Origin: Tissierellales bacterium
Lineage (GTDB): Bacteria; Bacillota; Clostridia; Tissierellales; Tissierellaceae
Assembly (NCBI GenBank): GCA_030146915.1
Contig: JASLAT010000011.1
Coordinates: 1-64,000 of the forward strand
Direction of reading: 5' to 3'
DNA: 64,000 nt
A program made the translations under genes and the position numbers. The stretch's first letter is position 1, and each line of letters begins with the position of its first letter. The notes beneath the pieces were generated by a model, which ran no database searches, was not told where the DNA came from, and saw only the letters and a program-made list of their open reading frames with translations. Shown here in pieces: positions 35,272 through 43,224 of the stretch.

Positions 35272-35310
35272 AAAAAGACGGTGAAACTAAATAGTTTCAC
35301 CGTCTTTTTT
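35272..35310. terminator. Bidirectional terminator after thiT
   Basis: A long perfect stem, GACGGTGAAACTA with TAGTTTCACCGTC, flanked by an A run on one side and a T run on the other. It serves thiT and the convergent glutaredoxin gene. Confidence 0.92.
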
Positions 35311-35329
35311 CTTTTTATAACATTTAAAT

Positions 35330-35563
35330 TTAAAAATTATTCTTTAACCAATCCATAATATCTTTTGACTCATAGATACCTTTACCATCGACATAAAGCA
35401 TTGGAACCTGTATCTTCCCACCAGCCTTTATAATCTCCATTTGTCTAGCCCTATCATAAGTAGCATCTATAAGTTCCACATCTAACCCTTTTTCTTTTAT
35501 ATAGTCAATTGGTCCTGCACAATATGGACATGACTCTGTAAAATATAATCTTAAATCTTTCAT
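35330..35563 (-). CDS. Glutaredoxin family protein
   Basis: A 77-residue thioredoxin-fold protein with the redox motif SCPYC (residues 10-14) and a VPMLYVDG cis-proline segment. It reduces disulfides or carries electrons in the cytoplasm. It follows the small hypothetical gene by nine bases, so both are probably one transcript. Confidence 0.9.
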   Translation of the reverse strand: MKDLRLYFTESCPYCAGPIDYIKEKGLDVELIDATYDRARQMEIIKAGGKIQVPMLYVDGKGIYESKDIMDWLKNNF

Positions 35564-35572
35564 AAATTCCTC

Positions 35573-35839
35573 CTATTTTTCTTTACTATAAATACTATAA
35601 TTATGACCATCTTTTTCCCAAAAATAGTCATAATTTAATATCTTTTCTCTTAAATTTTCTTTTTCCATCCAATTAGCAAAACATGTTAAAATGATAATTT
35701 TACCTGTATAAATGTTATTTATATTTTTATCTAATAAAAAATATTCAAAGGGAATATCTACTTTAAAAATTTTATTAAAATATTTATTGCATTCTAACTT
35801 TACAATTTCCTCATCAATCATATCATCAATCCATTTCAT
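35573..35839 (-). CDS. Small hypothetical protein
   Basis: An 88-residue protein I do not recognise. It is soluble, aromatic-rich (FANWMEKENLREKI, YDYFWEKDGHNYSIY) and has two cysteines. The ATG at 35839 is preferred over the in-frame TTG at 35869, which lies in the hairpin ending the WYL transcript. Its ribosome site is weak. Position directly before the glutaredoxin gene suggests it is expressed. Confidence 0.5.
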   Translation of the reverse strand: MKWIDDMIDEEIVKLECNKYFNKIFKVDIPFEYFLLDKNINNIYTGKIIILTCFANWMEKENLREKILNYDYFWEKDGHNYSIYSKEK

Positions 35840-35867
35840 TTTATATCCAATTTTATTTATATTAAAC

Positions 35868-35895
35868 AAGAAGCTAATGACTTCATTAGCTTCTT
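35868..35895 (-). terminator. Hairpin after the WYL regulator gene
   Basis: A perfect 13-bp stem AAGAAGCTAATGA with TCATTAGCTTCTT and a short loop, followed on the minus strand by GTTTAAT. Likely terminator for the gene at 35961. Confidence 0.65.
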
Positions 35896-35960
35896 AGTAT
35901 ATTCTTCATAATATAGTCTTTAGGGACAGTTAAAATTTACTATATTCCATATTATGAAGT

Positions 35961-36914
35961 TTATTTAAAAGATTCATAAAGACCTAAGGTCTCTTTTAAA
36001 TCTTTTAAAATATCTTCTTTTAACTCCTTAGGCTCAATAACTTTAACACTACTTCCCATACTCTTTATCCAGTTTAATATTTCTCTATATCCAGTCATTT
36101 CACCTTTATATATTATTGATCCATCTTCTAATTCTTCAATTTCCTGGTTGGAAGAATATGTATTTTCTTTTACAAACTCACTGTAAGGATATTTTATTAA
36201 ACACTTCAAGTTTATTTTTCTATCATTTGATATTCCAAAAGATTTATTAATTATTTCCTTTAAATTAAAACCATCCTTATAATTAAACTTCTTTCTGGTA
36301 ATCTTATAATCTAATATTCTATTTAGCCTAAAATATCTAAAGTCATTACTTTTTTCACAAAAACCAGCTATATACACTCCATTATTATAATTAAAAGTAT
36401 TATATGGATGGATAACCCTATCTTCAACTACTCTAGAGGTCTTTCCTATCTTAGAGTATTTTATAATAACTTTCTTTTGTCCTTCCACAGCCTCTTTTAA
36501 CTCTAGCATTATATCTCTTTCCTTTTTTATATTTTGAAAAGATTTATTATTAGTTTTAACAAAATGAGTATTATTTTGGTCACCTGTAGAAGACATTATT
36601 TTATTCATAGCTATTTCAAAGTCTAAAGAATATGGCTGTTTTTCACTTTTCACTATTTCTTTTACCATGCCGAGAGCATCTTTCTCGCTATCTGTTAAAT
36701 ATACTTTTCTAAGATCTATTTCATTTTCTAAATAATAACCACCATATCTACCTCTTTTAGATCCTATATATATACCAGCCATTTCTAAATCTTGCTTATA
36801 CTCATTTACCATCCTCGTACTAACTTCAAGAATTTCAGATAATTCCCTTCCTGTCATAATGTTTCTACTTTGTAAAAGAAAGTACATATTTAAAGCATTT
36901 GATACTCTAGACAC
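35961..36914 (-). CDS. WYL domain transcriptional regulator
   Basis: A 317-residue regulator with N-terminal helix-turn-helix (TGRELSEILEVSTRMVNEYKQ, then KRGRYGGYYL) and a WYL domain (about 140-230, with VIHPYNTFNYNNGVYIAGFC) plus WCX-like C terminus. WYL proteins sense ligands, often nucleic acid-related, and regulate varied stress genes. The start is GTG 36914 with AAGGAAGTGG upstream. It is divergent from the DsrE gene; whether it regulates that gene is unknown. Confidence 0.9.
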   Translation of the reverse strand: MSRVSNALNMYFLLQSRNIMTGRELSEILEVSTRMVNEYKQDLEMAGIYIGSKRGRYGGYYLENEIDLRKVYLTDSEKDALGMVKEIVKSEKQPYSLDFEIAMNKIMSSTGDQNNTHFVKTNNKSFQNIKKERDIMLELKEAVEGQKKVIIKYSKIGKTSRVVEDRVIHPYNTFNYNNGVYIAGFCEKSNDFRYFRLNRILDYKITRKKFNYKDGFNLKEIINKSFGISNDRKINLKCLIKYPYSEFVKENTYSSNQEIEELEDGSIIYKGEMTGYREILNWIKSMGSSVKVIEPKELKEDILKDLKETLGLYESFK

Positions 36915-37095
36915 AACACCACTTCCTTAAAAATTATTTATGATTTTGATATTTACATAATTTGTCTTATATTAACTATTATACAAGATTTTAAATAATT
37001 TGTAACCCTATCTATTAAATATTAATGGTTAAACAACTTACATAGTCTAAGTCAATACAAGTTTATCTTATTATTTGAATTAAAAATGTTTATAC

Positions 37096-37112
37096 ATACC
37101 CCTTAGGGGTAT
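37096..37112. promoter_or_regulatory. CsoR/CstR-type operator upstream of the DsrE gene
   Basis: ATACCCCTTAGGGGTAT is a perfect inverted repeat (arms ATACCCC and GGGGTAT). It matches the operator pattern of CsoR-family persulfide sensor CstR and of copper sensor CsoR. It lies 24 bases before the DsrE start, in the promoter region. No csoR/cstR gene is in the window. Confidence 0.7.
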
Positions 37113-37135
37113 ATGTAAAATAAGGAGGAATAGTT

Positions 37136-37507
37136 ATGCACAATATAGATTTAATTATAACACTAACACAACATGAAAGAGATGCTAATAACGTTACTAT
37201 AGCTTTTACAATGGGATTAACAGCTGCTAAAAAAGGATATGATGTAGAGTTGGTTCTACTTTCTGATGCTGTTCATTTAGCAGAAAAAGGATATGCTGAT
37301 AAAATAGATATCGGAAAACCTTTTAAGGCAGTTTATGATTTAATTCCTGAATATTTGGAAGCTGGTGGAAAAATAAAAATTTGTACTTCCTGTATGGAAC
37401 ACAATAATGTTAAAGAGAATAATTTAATAGATGGTGTAGATATGATTAGTGCTGAATATGTAGTTGATGCTATTATGAAGGCTAAAAAATCATTACAACT
37501 TAATTAA
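37136..37507 (+). CDS. DsrE family sulfur-relay protein
   Basis: A 123-residue DsrE/DsrF-like protein with the N-terminal LIITLTQHERDANNVTIAF strand-helix and the conserved late cysteine in ICTSCMEHN. Such proteins bind or transfer sulfane sulfur. AAGGAGG precedes the ATG. The CstR-like operator upstream fits induction by persulfide or related stress. It stands alone, divergent from the WYL regulator, with its own terminator. Confidence 0.88.
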   Translation: MHNIDLIITLTQHERDANNVTIAFTMGLTAAKKGYDVELVLLSDAVHLAEKGYADKIDIGKPFKAVYDLIPEYLEAGGKIKICTSCMEHNNVKENNLIDGVDMISAEYVVDAIMKAKKSLQLN

Positions 37508-37525
37508 TTTAAATATATAAATAAT

Positions 37526-37561
37526 CAAAATACGTTCAGAGATATCTCTGAGCGTATTTTG
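37526..37561. terminator. Bidirectional terminator between DsrE and oxidoreductase genes
   Basis: CAAAATACG and CGTATTTTG flank TTCAGAGATATCTCTGAG, giving a stem of about 15 bp with T-rich ends on both strands. Confidence 0.85.
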
Positions 37562-37576
37562 ATGTAAATAAACCTA

Positions 37577-39016
37577 TTATTTTTTCATATATTGTCTTAC
37601 TAATTCATCACCATGAGTTTCAGTAGGTATATCATCAACAGGAACACTTAATTCCTCTGCTAATATTTCTCTTACCTTAGGTCCACAATAAGTCCCCTGA
37701 CACATACCCATTCCAGCCCTAACTCTTCTTTTAATGCTATCAACTGTTTTAGCGCCTCTTTTTATAGCCTCTAAAACTTCAGCCTTTGAAACATTCTCAC
37801 ATCTACATATTTTTATATTATAGTCCTCATTTTTTTCAATTAAAACTTTTTTAACTTCAGGACTTAATCTAGCTACTCTAGGAATTCCCTTCCTTTCTTT
37901 TTTATAGCTAGGCTTTTCTTTAAGCTCTATTAAGTTTAACTCTGAAACTATATCTATAACATACTTAGCAATAGCAGGAGCAGCTGATAGACCAGGAGAT
38001 TCTATACCACCAACATGTACTAATCCCTTCATATTATTAGAAGGATAAATCATAAAATCTCCAGTGTTTGGTTTCGCCCTTATCCCTGTAAATACTCTTA
38101 TTGTTTTGTTTAAATCTAAAGAACTAACTGACCTTTTAGCAAACTTATCTATAGTTTTTAATGACTCTTCCTCTGTTGGAGTATCCTCTTTGTATCCTAT
38201 AAGTTCTGAAGTAGGTCCAACCATAGTATTCCCCTCATAAGTTGGCGTTACTAAAACACCCTTACCTCCTTCAAATGGAGTTTGGAATAAAACCTTTTTT
38301 AATTTATAGCTAGGATCTTTTCTTAAAAGTCTATAAACACCCTTAGTTGGTATGATTTTAAAGTCAAAATCTCCTGCTAGATTAGCTATTTTGTCAGACT
38401 GTAATCCTGCTGCATTAATAACAACGTTAGATTTATAATCTCTTGATTTAGTATTCACTATCATATATCCAGAACCTTCTGTCAAACCAATCACTTCACT
38501 ATTAGTTATTAAATTAACTCCATTTTCTATAGCATTTTCCATCATAGCATAAGTATAATTGAAAGGATCAACTATACCGGCTGATGAGCAATACAAAGCT
38601 GCCGTTACCTTATCTGATACTAATGGATCAAGTTCTCTTGCTTTATTTCCATCTATAATCTCTAACCCTTTAACTTTGTTTTTTACGCCACGTTCATACA
38701 ATTCTTCCAATATATTCATATCTTTGTCATTAAAGGCTAGTACTAATGATCCAATGTTTTGATAATTAAAATCTAATTCTTCAGACAAAGCAGGATACAT
38801 TTCAGCTCCTAGTACATTTAACTTAGCTTTTAAAGTTCCTGGAATAGTATCATAACCTCCGTGTACTATAGCGCTATTAGCTTTTGTAGTTTCTTGACAT
38901 ATTTCATTATTTTTTTCTAATAATAATATATCTAATTCATATTTAGATAGGTATCTAGCAATAGATGTACCTACTGCCCCACCACCTATAATTATTACAT
39001 CTTTTATATTTTTCAT
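37577..39016 (-). CDS. FAD-dependent oxidoreductase with BFD-like 2Fe-2S domain
   Basis: A 479-residue flavoprotein of the DAO family. The Rossmann motif is IIGGGAVGTSIARYLSKY. Conserved DAO segments follow (KANSAIVHGGYD, NAAGLQSDKIA). A C-terminal BFD-like domain (about 390-440) has cysteines in CRCENV and GMCQGTYC binding a 2Fe-2S cluster. It resembles the anaerobic glycerol-3-phosphate dehydrogenase GlpA/LhgO-type group; the true substrate could be glycerol 3-phosphate or a hydroxy acid. It may be co-transcribed behind the HAD phosphatase, although a terminator intervenes. Confidence 0.88.
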   Translation of the reverse strand: MKNIKDVIIIGGGAVGTSIARYLSKYELDILLLEKNNEICQETTKANSAIVHGGYDTIPGTLKAKLNVLGAEMYPALSEELDFNYQNIGSLVLAFNDKDMNILEELYERGVKNKVKGLEIIDGNKARELDPLVSDKVTAALYCSSAGIVDPFNYTYAMMENAIENGVNLITNSEVIGLTEGSGYMIVNTKSRDYKSNVVINAAGLQSDKIANLAGDFDFKIIPTKGVYRLLRKDPSYKLKKVLFQTPFEGGKGVLVTPTYEGNTMVGPTSELIGYKEDTPTEEESLKTIDKFAKRSVSSLDLNKTIRVFTGIRAKPNTGDFMIYPSNNMKGLVHVGGIESPGLSAAPAIAKYVIDIVSELNLIELKEKPSYKKERKGIPRVARLSPEVKKVLIEKNEDYNIKICRCENVSKAEVLEAIKRGAKTVDSIKRRVRAGMGMCQGTYCGPKVREILAEELSVPVDDIPTETHGDELVRQYMKK

Positions 39017-39072
39017 AATTTCCTCCCTTATAGGACTATTATCTATATTATATATACCATTTTTTAAGAAAA

Positions 39073-39110
39073 ATAAGCTTTAAGAGACTATATTATCTCT
39101 TAAAGCTTAT
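39073..39110 (-). terminator. Terminator of the TRAP/HAD unit
   Basis: A perfect 15-bp stem (39073-39087 with 39096-39110, arms beginning ATAAGCTTTAAG) and a run of Ts on the minus strand right after the HAD stop codon. Confidence 0.9.
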
Positions 39111-39113
39111 CCA

Positions 39114-39905
39114 TTATATCAAATCTATTATATCTTTTACAGAATTAAATACATAATCTGCTTTAGTTTCACTAACTTTATAATCTGCCTCTTTCGTTTC
39201 GCCTGAGTAAACTAATATAGATTCTATTCCTGCATTTTCTCCTGTTTTTATATCGGTATATAATCTATCTCCTGCAATAATCATATCTTCTTTACTCAAG
39301 TTATATTTTGAAGCAATACTAGCAACTACTTCACCATTTGGTTTACCGATAACCTTTGGAGTTTCTCCTGTAGATGCTTCAATTAATGCAGCCATCGCTC
39401 CTGCATCAGGCATAAACTTGTCGTTTGGAAGCGGGCAATTAAAGTCTGGATGAGTTGCTATATATTCAACTCCTTCTGAGATATATTCACATGCAGCCCA
39501 TAACTTATCATAAGTTAAAGTAGTGTCAAATCCTAGAACTACATAATCAATATCTTGATGCCTTTCTTTTACTAAAGTAAAACCTTCTTTTTCAAACTCT
39601 TCTTCTAAAGCTGGTGTTCCTAAAAGATAAATTCTAGCACCTGGCTTCTCTCTTTTCAAATATATTGTTGTTGCTTCTCCTGAAGTAAATACTTCTTCCC
39701 TAGAAGCATTAATTCCTAAATTATTTAATTTTTCTACATAACTATCTTTGTTTTTCGAAGAATTATTTGTTAAAATTATATATCTTTTACCTTGTTTTTT
39801 TATAGTTTCTAAAAACTCTTTAGCACCATCTATTAATTCATTCCCTAAATAAATAGTACCATCCATATCAAGTAAAAATACTTTTTTTTCTTTTAATGTT
39901 TTCAA
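39114..39905 (-). CDS. HAD-IIA family hydrolase (NagD-like)
   Basis: A 263-residue HAD phosphatase with motif I LLDMDGTIYLG, motif II ILTNNSS, and motifs III/IV around IGKPNGEVVA and IIAGDRLYTDIK. NagD-like enzymes dephosphorylate nucleotides or sugar phosphates in the cytoplasm. The start is TTG 39905 after GGAGGAAAATA. It follows the TRAP large permease gene by 17 bases; it probably processes a metabolite of the transported substrate, or acts in housekeeping. Confidence 0.92.
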   Translation of the reverse strand: MKTLKEKKVFLLDMDGTIYLGNELIDGAKEFLETIKKQGKRYIILTNNSSKNKDSYVEKLNNLGINASREEVFTSGEATTIYLKREKPGARIYLLGTPALEEEFEKEGFTLVKERHQDIDYVVLGFDTTLTYDKLWAACEYISEGVEYIATHPDFNCPLPNDKFMPDAGAMAALIEASTGETPKVIGKPNGEVVASIASKYNLSKEDMIIAGDRLYTDIKTGENAGIESILVYSGETKEADYKVSETKADYVFNSVKDIIDLI

Positions 39906-39922
39906 TATTTTCCTCCCTTTTC

Positions 39923-41209
39923 CTAAGCAAATAAATTAGGTAAAAATAAGGCAACGCTTTCGGAATAAGTTATTACTATTAGCACTAAGATCAAAGCAAT
40001 TATAAAAGGCCATACTTCTTTTATAAAGTCTTCTAAACTTACACCTGTTATAGAACATACTGTAAACATCATAGAACCAAACGGTGGAGTAAGTCCTCCA
40101 ATCATTATGTTTACTATAAATATCATACCAAAGTGCAATGGATCTACTCCAAAAACTTTTACAGCCGGAACTAATAAAGGTGCAAGAATTACTAATGCTG
40201 CTCCACCTTCTATAAACATTCCTATAAATAATAAAATTAGGTTTATAACCATTAATAAAACAAATGAACTATCAGTTAATCCCATTAAACCTTCTGTTAT
40301 TAACTGAGGAATTCTTTCTAATGTTAAATAATATCCAAAAACTTTTGCACTTGCAATTATTATCATAACTGCACCTGTACTTTTTACTGTTTCTTTTAAT
40401 ATTATTGGTATATGTTTTAATTTTAATTTTTTATAAACTAAAAGTCCAACTAAAGTAGCAAATACCACTGCTATTCCTCCTGCTTCCGTTGGAGTAAACA
40501 TACCTAATCTCATACCTAATATAATACCAAATGGTATAAATAAAGCCCATATAGACTTTAGAAACTGACTTAAAATTTCTACAATTGTAGCCGCTTTTGC
40601 TCTACTTGGCGTATAATTTCTTTTTACAGCAATTATATGAACTGTAACCATTAAAGCTAAAGTCATTAAAACACCTGGTGTATAAGCTGCTAAGAACATA
40701 TCACCTACAGATATATTTGCAATTATTGCATAAAGTATAAGGTTTGTTCCTGGTGGTATTACTGGACTTACTGCTGAAGATGCTGCCGTTACTGCAGCAG
40801 AAAACGGAAGTGAAAAACCTTTTTTCTCCATTTCTGGAACTAATATTTTAGATTGCATCGCAGCATCTGCATTTGCAGAACCTGAGATTCCACCCATTAG
40901 TGCACTTAGTAGTACGTTAACTTGTGCCAATCCTCCCTTTGTATGTCCTACTAGAACATTGGCAAAATCCATTAAAGCTTCACTAATTCCTGAGTAATTC
41001 ATAACAGAACCCATCATTATAAAGAAAGGAACTGCTAAATATGGAAAGGATTCTATAGATGTAACAAATTGTTGAATAACCATTTCCATTGGCATACTTG
41101 AGTTTATAAATATAAAATAAAATAATGATGATCCCATAAGTGCAAAGGCAATTGGAATGTTAAGAAAAAATAAAATAAATAATACTATTATTGGATATAA
41201 CGATTGCAT
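39923..41209 (-). CDS. TRAP transporter large permease (DctM)
   Basis: A 428-residue polytopic DctM protein with about twelve helices and conserved GGISGSANADAAMQSKILVPEM and PVIPPGTNLILYAI segments. It is the transport channel driven by ion gradients. AGGAGG precedes the ATG. It sits after the small permease gene in the dctP-dctQ-dctM order. Confidence 0.94.
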   Translation of the reverse strand: MQSLYPIIVLFILFFLNIPIAFALMGSSLFYFIFINSSMPMEMVIQQFVTSIESFPYLAVPFFIMMGSVMNYSGISEALMDFANVLVGHTKGGLAQVNVLLSALMGGISGSANADAAMQSKILVPEMEKKGFSLPFSAAVTAASSAVSPVIPPGTNLILYAIIANISVGDMFLAAYTPGVLMTLALMVTVHIIAVKRNYTPSRAKAATIVEILSQFLKSIWALFIPFGIILGMRLGMFTPTEAGGIAVVFATLVGLLVYKKLKLKHIPIILKETVKSTGAVMIIIASAKVFGYYLTLERIPQLITEGLMGLTDSSFVLLMVINLILLFIGMFIEGGAALVILAPLLVPAVKVFGVDPLHFGMIFIVNIMIGGLTPPFGSMMFTVCSITGVSLEDFIKEVWPFIIALILVLIVITYSESVALFLPNLFA

Positions 41210-41232
41210 ATCCGACCTCCTCCCTTACTAAA

Positions 41233-41697
41233 TTAACTATTTAAAAATGCTTTCTTGAAACTTTCAACTAAAAACTTTAAAGAATATATTGTTATAAGTG
41301 CGAATGATATAACAATTGATGAATTTATATAAGCATAAGATATTTCTAATGCCGCTGTTATTTTTGTAGAACCTGCTACATATTTATAACTAAAGTAAAA
41401 CATTAATGCGGATAGAATAGTCATTAATAATGCCGTTAAAAATTCAACTACTTGCTTTCCCTTTGGTGGTAATAATTTAACTAAAGCTTCTACACCTATA
41501 AGGTGATTTGTTTTATAAGCATTAGCTAAACCTAAAAATATAGTCCATACAAAGGCCCCTACTGCTACTTCTTCTGCCCAATGATATGTGAACTTTAAAA
41601 AATATCTAGTAAATACATTCATTATTACTATCACTACAGTTATTGATAAGAATATACTTCCTATATATAGTTCAAAATCCTCTAAAAATTTCTTCAT
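41233..41697 (-). CDS. TRAP transporter small permease (DctQ)
   Basis: A 154-residue DctQ protein with four hydrophobic helices and the family segment TYHWAEEVAVGAFVWTIFLG. It partners the large permease. GAGGTAGAA precedes the ATG. The 67-bp gap to dctP holds a hairpin that may lower expression relative to the binding protein. Confidence 0.92.
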   Translation of the reverse strand: MKKFLEDFELYIGSIFLSITVVIVIMNVFTRYFLKFTYHWAEEVAVGAFVWTIFLGLANAYKTNHLIGVEALVKLLPPKGKQVVEFLTALLMTILSALMFYFSYKYVAGSTKITAALEISYAYINSSIVISFALITIYSLKFLVESFKKAFLNS

Positions 41698-41730
41698 TTC
41701 TACCTCCTATAATTTATTTATGAAATATTA

Positions 41731-41757
41731 AAAGGGTCTACTATTTTTCGACCCCTT
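41731..41757 (-). terminator. Hairpin between dctP and dctQ
   Basis: AAAGGGTC (41731-41738) pairs with GACCCCTT (41750-41757); the minus strand then reads TTTTAATATTT. It may partly terminate after dctP so that binding protein exceeds permease. Confidence 0.6.
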
Positions 41758-41764
41758 CATTAAA

Positions 41765-42793
41765 CTAATTTAGCTCTTCTTTTATAGTCTTTAACTCTTT
41801 CATAATCTCGTCGTATATTCCTGGAGTCCATTTATCGAACTTATCGAATACTGGTGCAGCTGCTTCAACAAAAGCTTCAGTATCTACTTCATGGAAGTTA
41901 ACTCCTTCAGCTTTTAATAGCTCTGCATACTCTTCTTCTAATTTGATAGTCGCTTCTAAGTTATCTTGAGCACCTTTATCGAATTCTTCTTGTATTATAG
42001 TTCTTTGCTCTTCAGTTAAGCTATTCCATAAATCATTAGATATAGTAACTGCAGATACACCTAATAGATGATTTGTTAAAGAGTATTCCTTAACATTTTC
42101 ATATTGTCCTGTTCCATAATAAGTCATTATAGAACCTTCAACACCATCGATAACCCCTTGTTGTATAGCTGCATATGTGTCAGGGTAAGGCATTGAAACT
42201 GGATTTCCTCCCATTGCTTCAATAGTATAAGTGTATAATTGACTGGTTGGAACTCTGATGTTCAAACCTTTCATATCTTCTGGTTTAGTTATTGGTTTTT
42301 TAGTCATCATACTTCTAAATCCAAATAACCAATCTGTAGATATTACTTTTATTCCCTTTTCTTCAGCTTGTTTAGTTAAGCCTTCTACTAATGGAGTATC
42401 CATCATAGCTAAATACTCATCAAAAGTTTTGTATAAGAATGGTCCTGTTACTGCATTATAGTCAGGTACATAATCTCCTAAGAAATTTACACCATCTACT
42501 AAGATCCAATCTGAACCTTGAACTACTTGCTCCATACCATCTTTACCTATTGGTAATATACCACCTGTGAATAATTGTAATTCTAATGAACCTTCTGCTC
42601 TTTCGTTAATATTGTCTACTACTTTTTTTAATGATTTTGCAGTTTGTTCATCATCAACAAATTTAGTACTAACCTTTATAACTTTTTTATCTCCCTTAGC
42701 TCCACCTGAAGACGGAGCCTTATCTCCACCACAAGCTACTAAGGATAGGGTTAATGCCAGTACTAATACGATTGATAAAAATCTTTTTTTCAT
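41765..42793 (-). CDS. TRAP transporter solute-binding lipoprotein (DctP)
   Basis: A 342-residue DctP-family binding protein. The signal peptide ends at the lipobox LVACGG. The core has the family motif MKGLNIRVPTSQLYTYTIEAMGG and its conserved arginine for carboxylate binding, then MPYPDTYAAIQQGVIDGVEG. It captures an organic acid outside the cell. The start is ATG 42793, seven bases after AAGGAGG; an in-frame TTG lies two codons upstream. An attenuator-like leader and a strong promoter precede it. The substrate cannot be named. Confidence 0.94.
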   Translation of the reverse strand: MKKRFLSIVLVLALTLSLVACGGDKAPSSGGAKGDKKVIKVSTKFVDDEQTAKSLKKVVDNINERAEGSLELQLFTGGILPIGKDGMEQVVQGSDWILVDGVNFLGDYVPDYNAVTGPFLYKTFDEYLAMMDTPLVEGLTKQAEEKGIKVISTDWLFGFRSMMTKKPITKPEDMKGLNIRVPTSQLYTYTIEAMGGNPVSMPYPDTYAAIQQGVIDGVEGSIMTYYGTGQYENVKEYSLTNHLLGVSAVTISNDLWNSLTEEQRTIIQEEFDKGAQDNLEATIKLEEEYAELLKAEGVNFHEVDTEAFVEAAAPVFDKFDKWTPGIYDEIMKELKTIKEELN

Positions 42794-42878
42794 TGACAAT
42801 CCTCCTTATTATTAAAACAAACGCCTATTAGGCAAATAAAGCTAACTATGGTAGATATATGTAGAATTATATAGACAC

Positions 42879-42940
42879 AAAAAAAGCCAGAGCTATGGCT
42901 GTGCCCTGAAGTAATATAACTACCTATTTCACATATAGCT
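42879..42940 (-). promoter_or_regulatory. Attenuator-like leader of the TRAP operon (candidate riboswitch)
   Basis: On the minus strand AGCTAT (42935-42940) can pair with ATAGCT (42891-42896), supported by GTG with CAC inside. The second arm overlaps an intrinsic terminator: AGCCA (42896-42900) with TGGCT (42885-42889) and a seven-T run (42879-42885). The alternatives are mutually exclusive. The promoter at 42949 would start transcription right at the first arm. No known riboswitch class was recognised. The terminator stem is short. Confidence 0.5.
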
Positions 42941-42948
42941 TTAATAAA

Positions 42949-42977
42949 ATATTACCATTTACTTCTTACTATGTCAA
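42949..42977 (-). promoter_or_regulatory. Promoter of the TRAP operon
   Basis: On the minus strand a perfect TTGACA (42972-42977) is 17 bases from TAATAT (42949-42954), starting near 42942 with a leader of about 150 bases to dctP. Confidence 0.75.
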
Positions 42978-43019
42978 TGCAATTAATTGTCAAATAGAAG
43001 CATATATAACAACCTTAAT

Positions 43020-43109
43020 GGTCATAATATACATATATATGACCTATAATTGTAACTATATTAACAGCATATTAAGTTTTTTTTAGATTACAATACATTA
43101 TATTGTAAT
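43020..43109. promoter_or_regulatory. Two inverted repeats upstream of the TRAP promoter
   Basis: GGTCATA (43020-43026) mirrors TATGACC (43038-43044), and ATTACAATA (43087-43095) mirrors TATTGTAAT (43101-43109). Both are upstream of the -35 and could be activator or repressor sites. The remainder of the 42794-43224 gap is the leader RNA and otherwise featureless AT-rich DNA. Confidence 0.45.
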
Positions 43110-43182
43110 ATTTTAGCTAATAAGTACAACTTATAGTACATACTATATTATTAGAAAACTCTATATATTCAACCTATTAATA

Positions 43183-43219
43183 AGTAAAAAAGTTATACTA
43201 TTAGTATAACTTTTTTACT
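43183..43219 (-). terminator. Terminator of the lipoate ligase gene
   Basis: An 18-bp perfect stem (43183-43200 with 43202-43219, arms AGTAAAAAAGTTATACTA and its complement) with A/T runs inside the arms follows the stop codon at 43225. Confidence 0.8.
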
Positions 43220-43224
43220 TTAAA

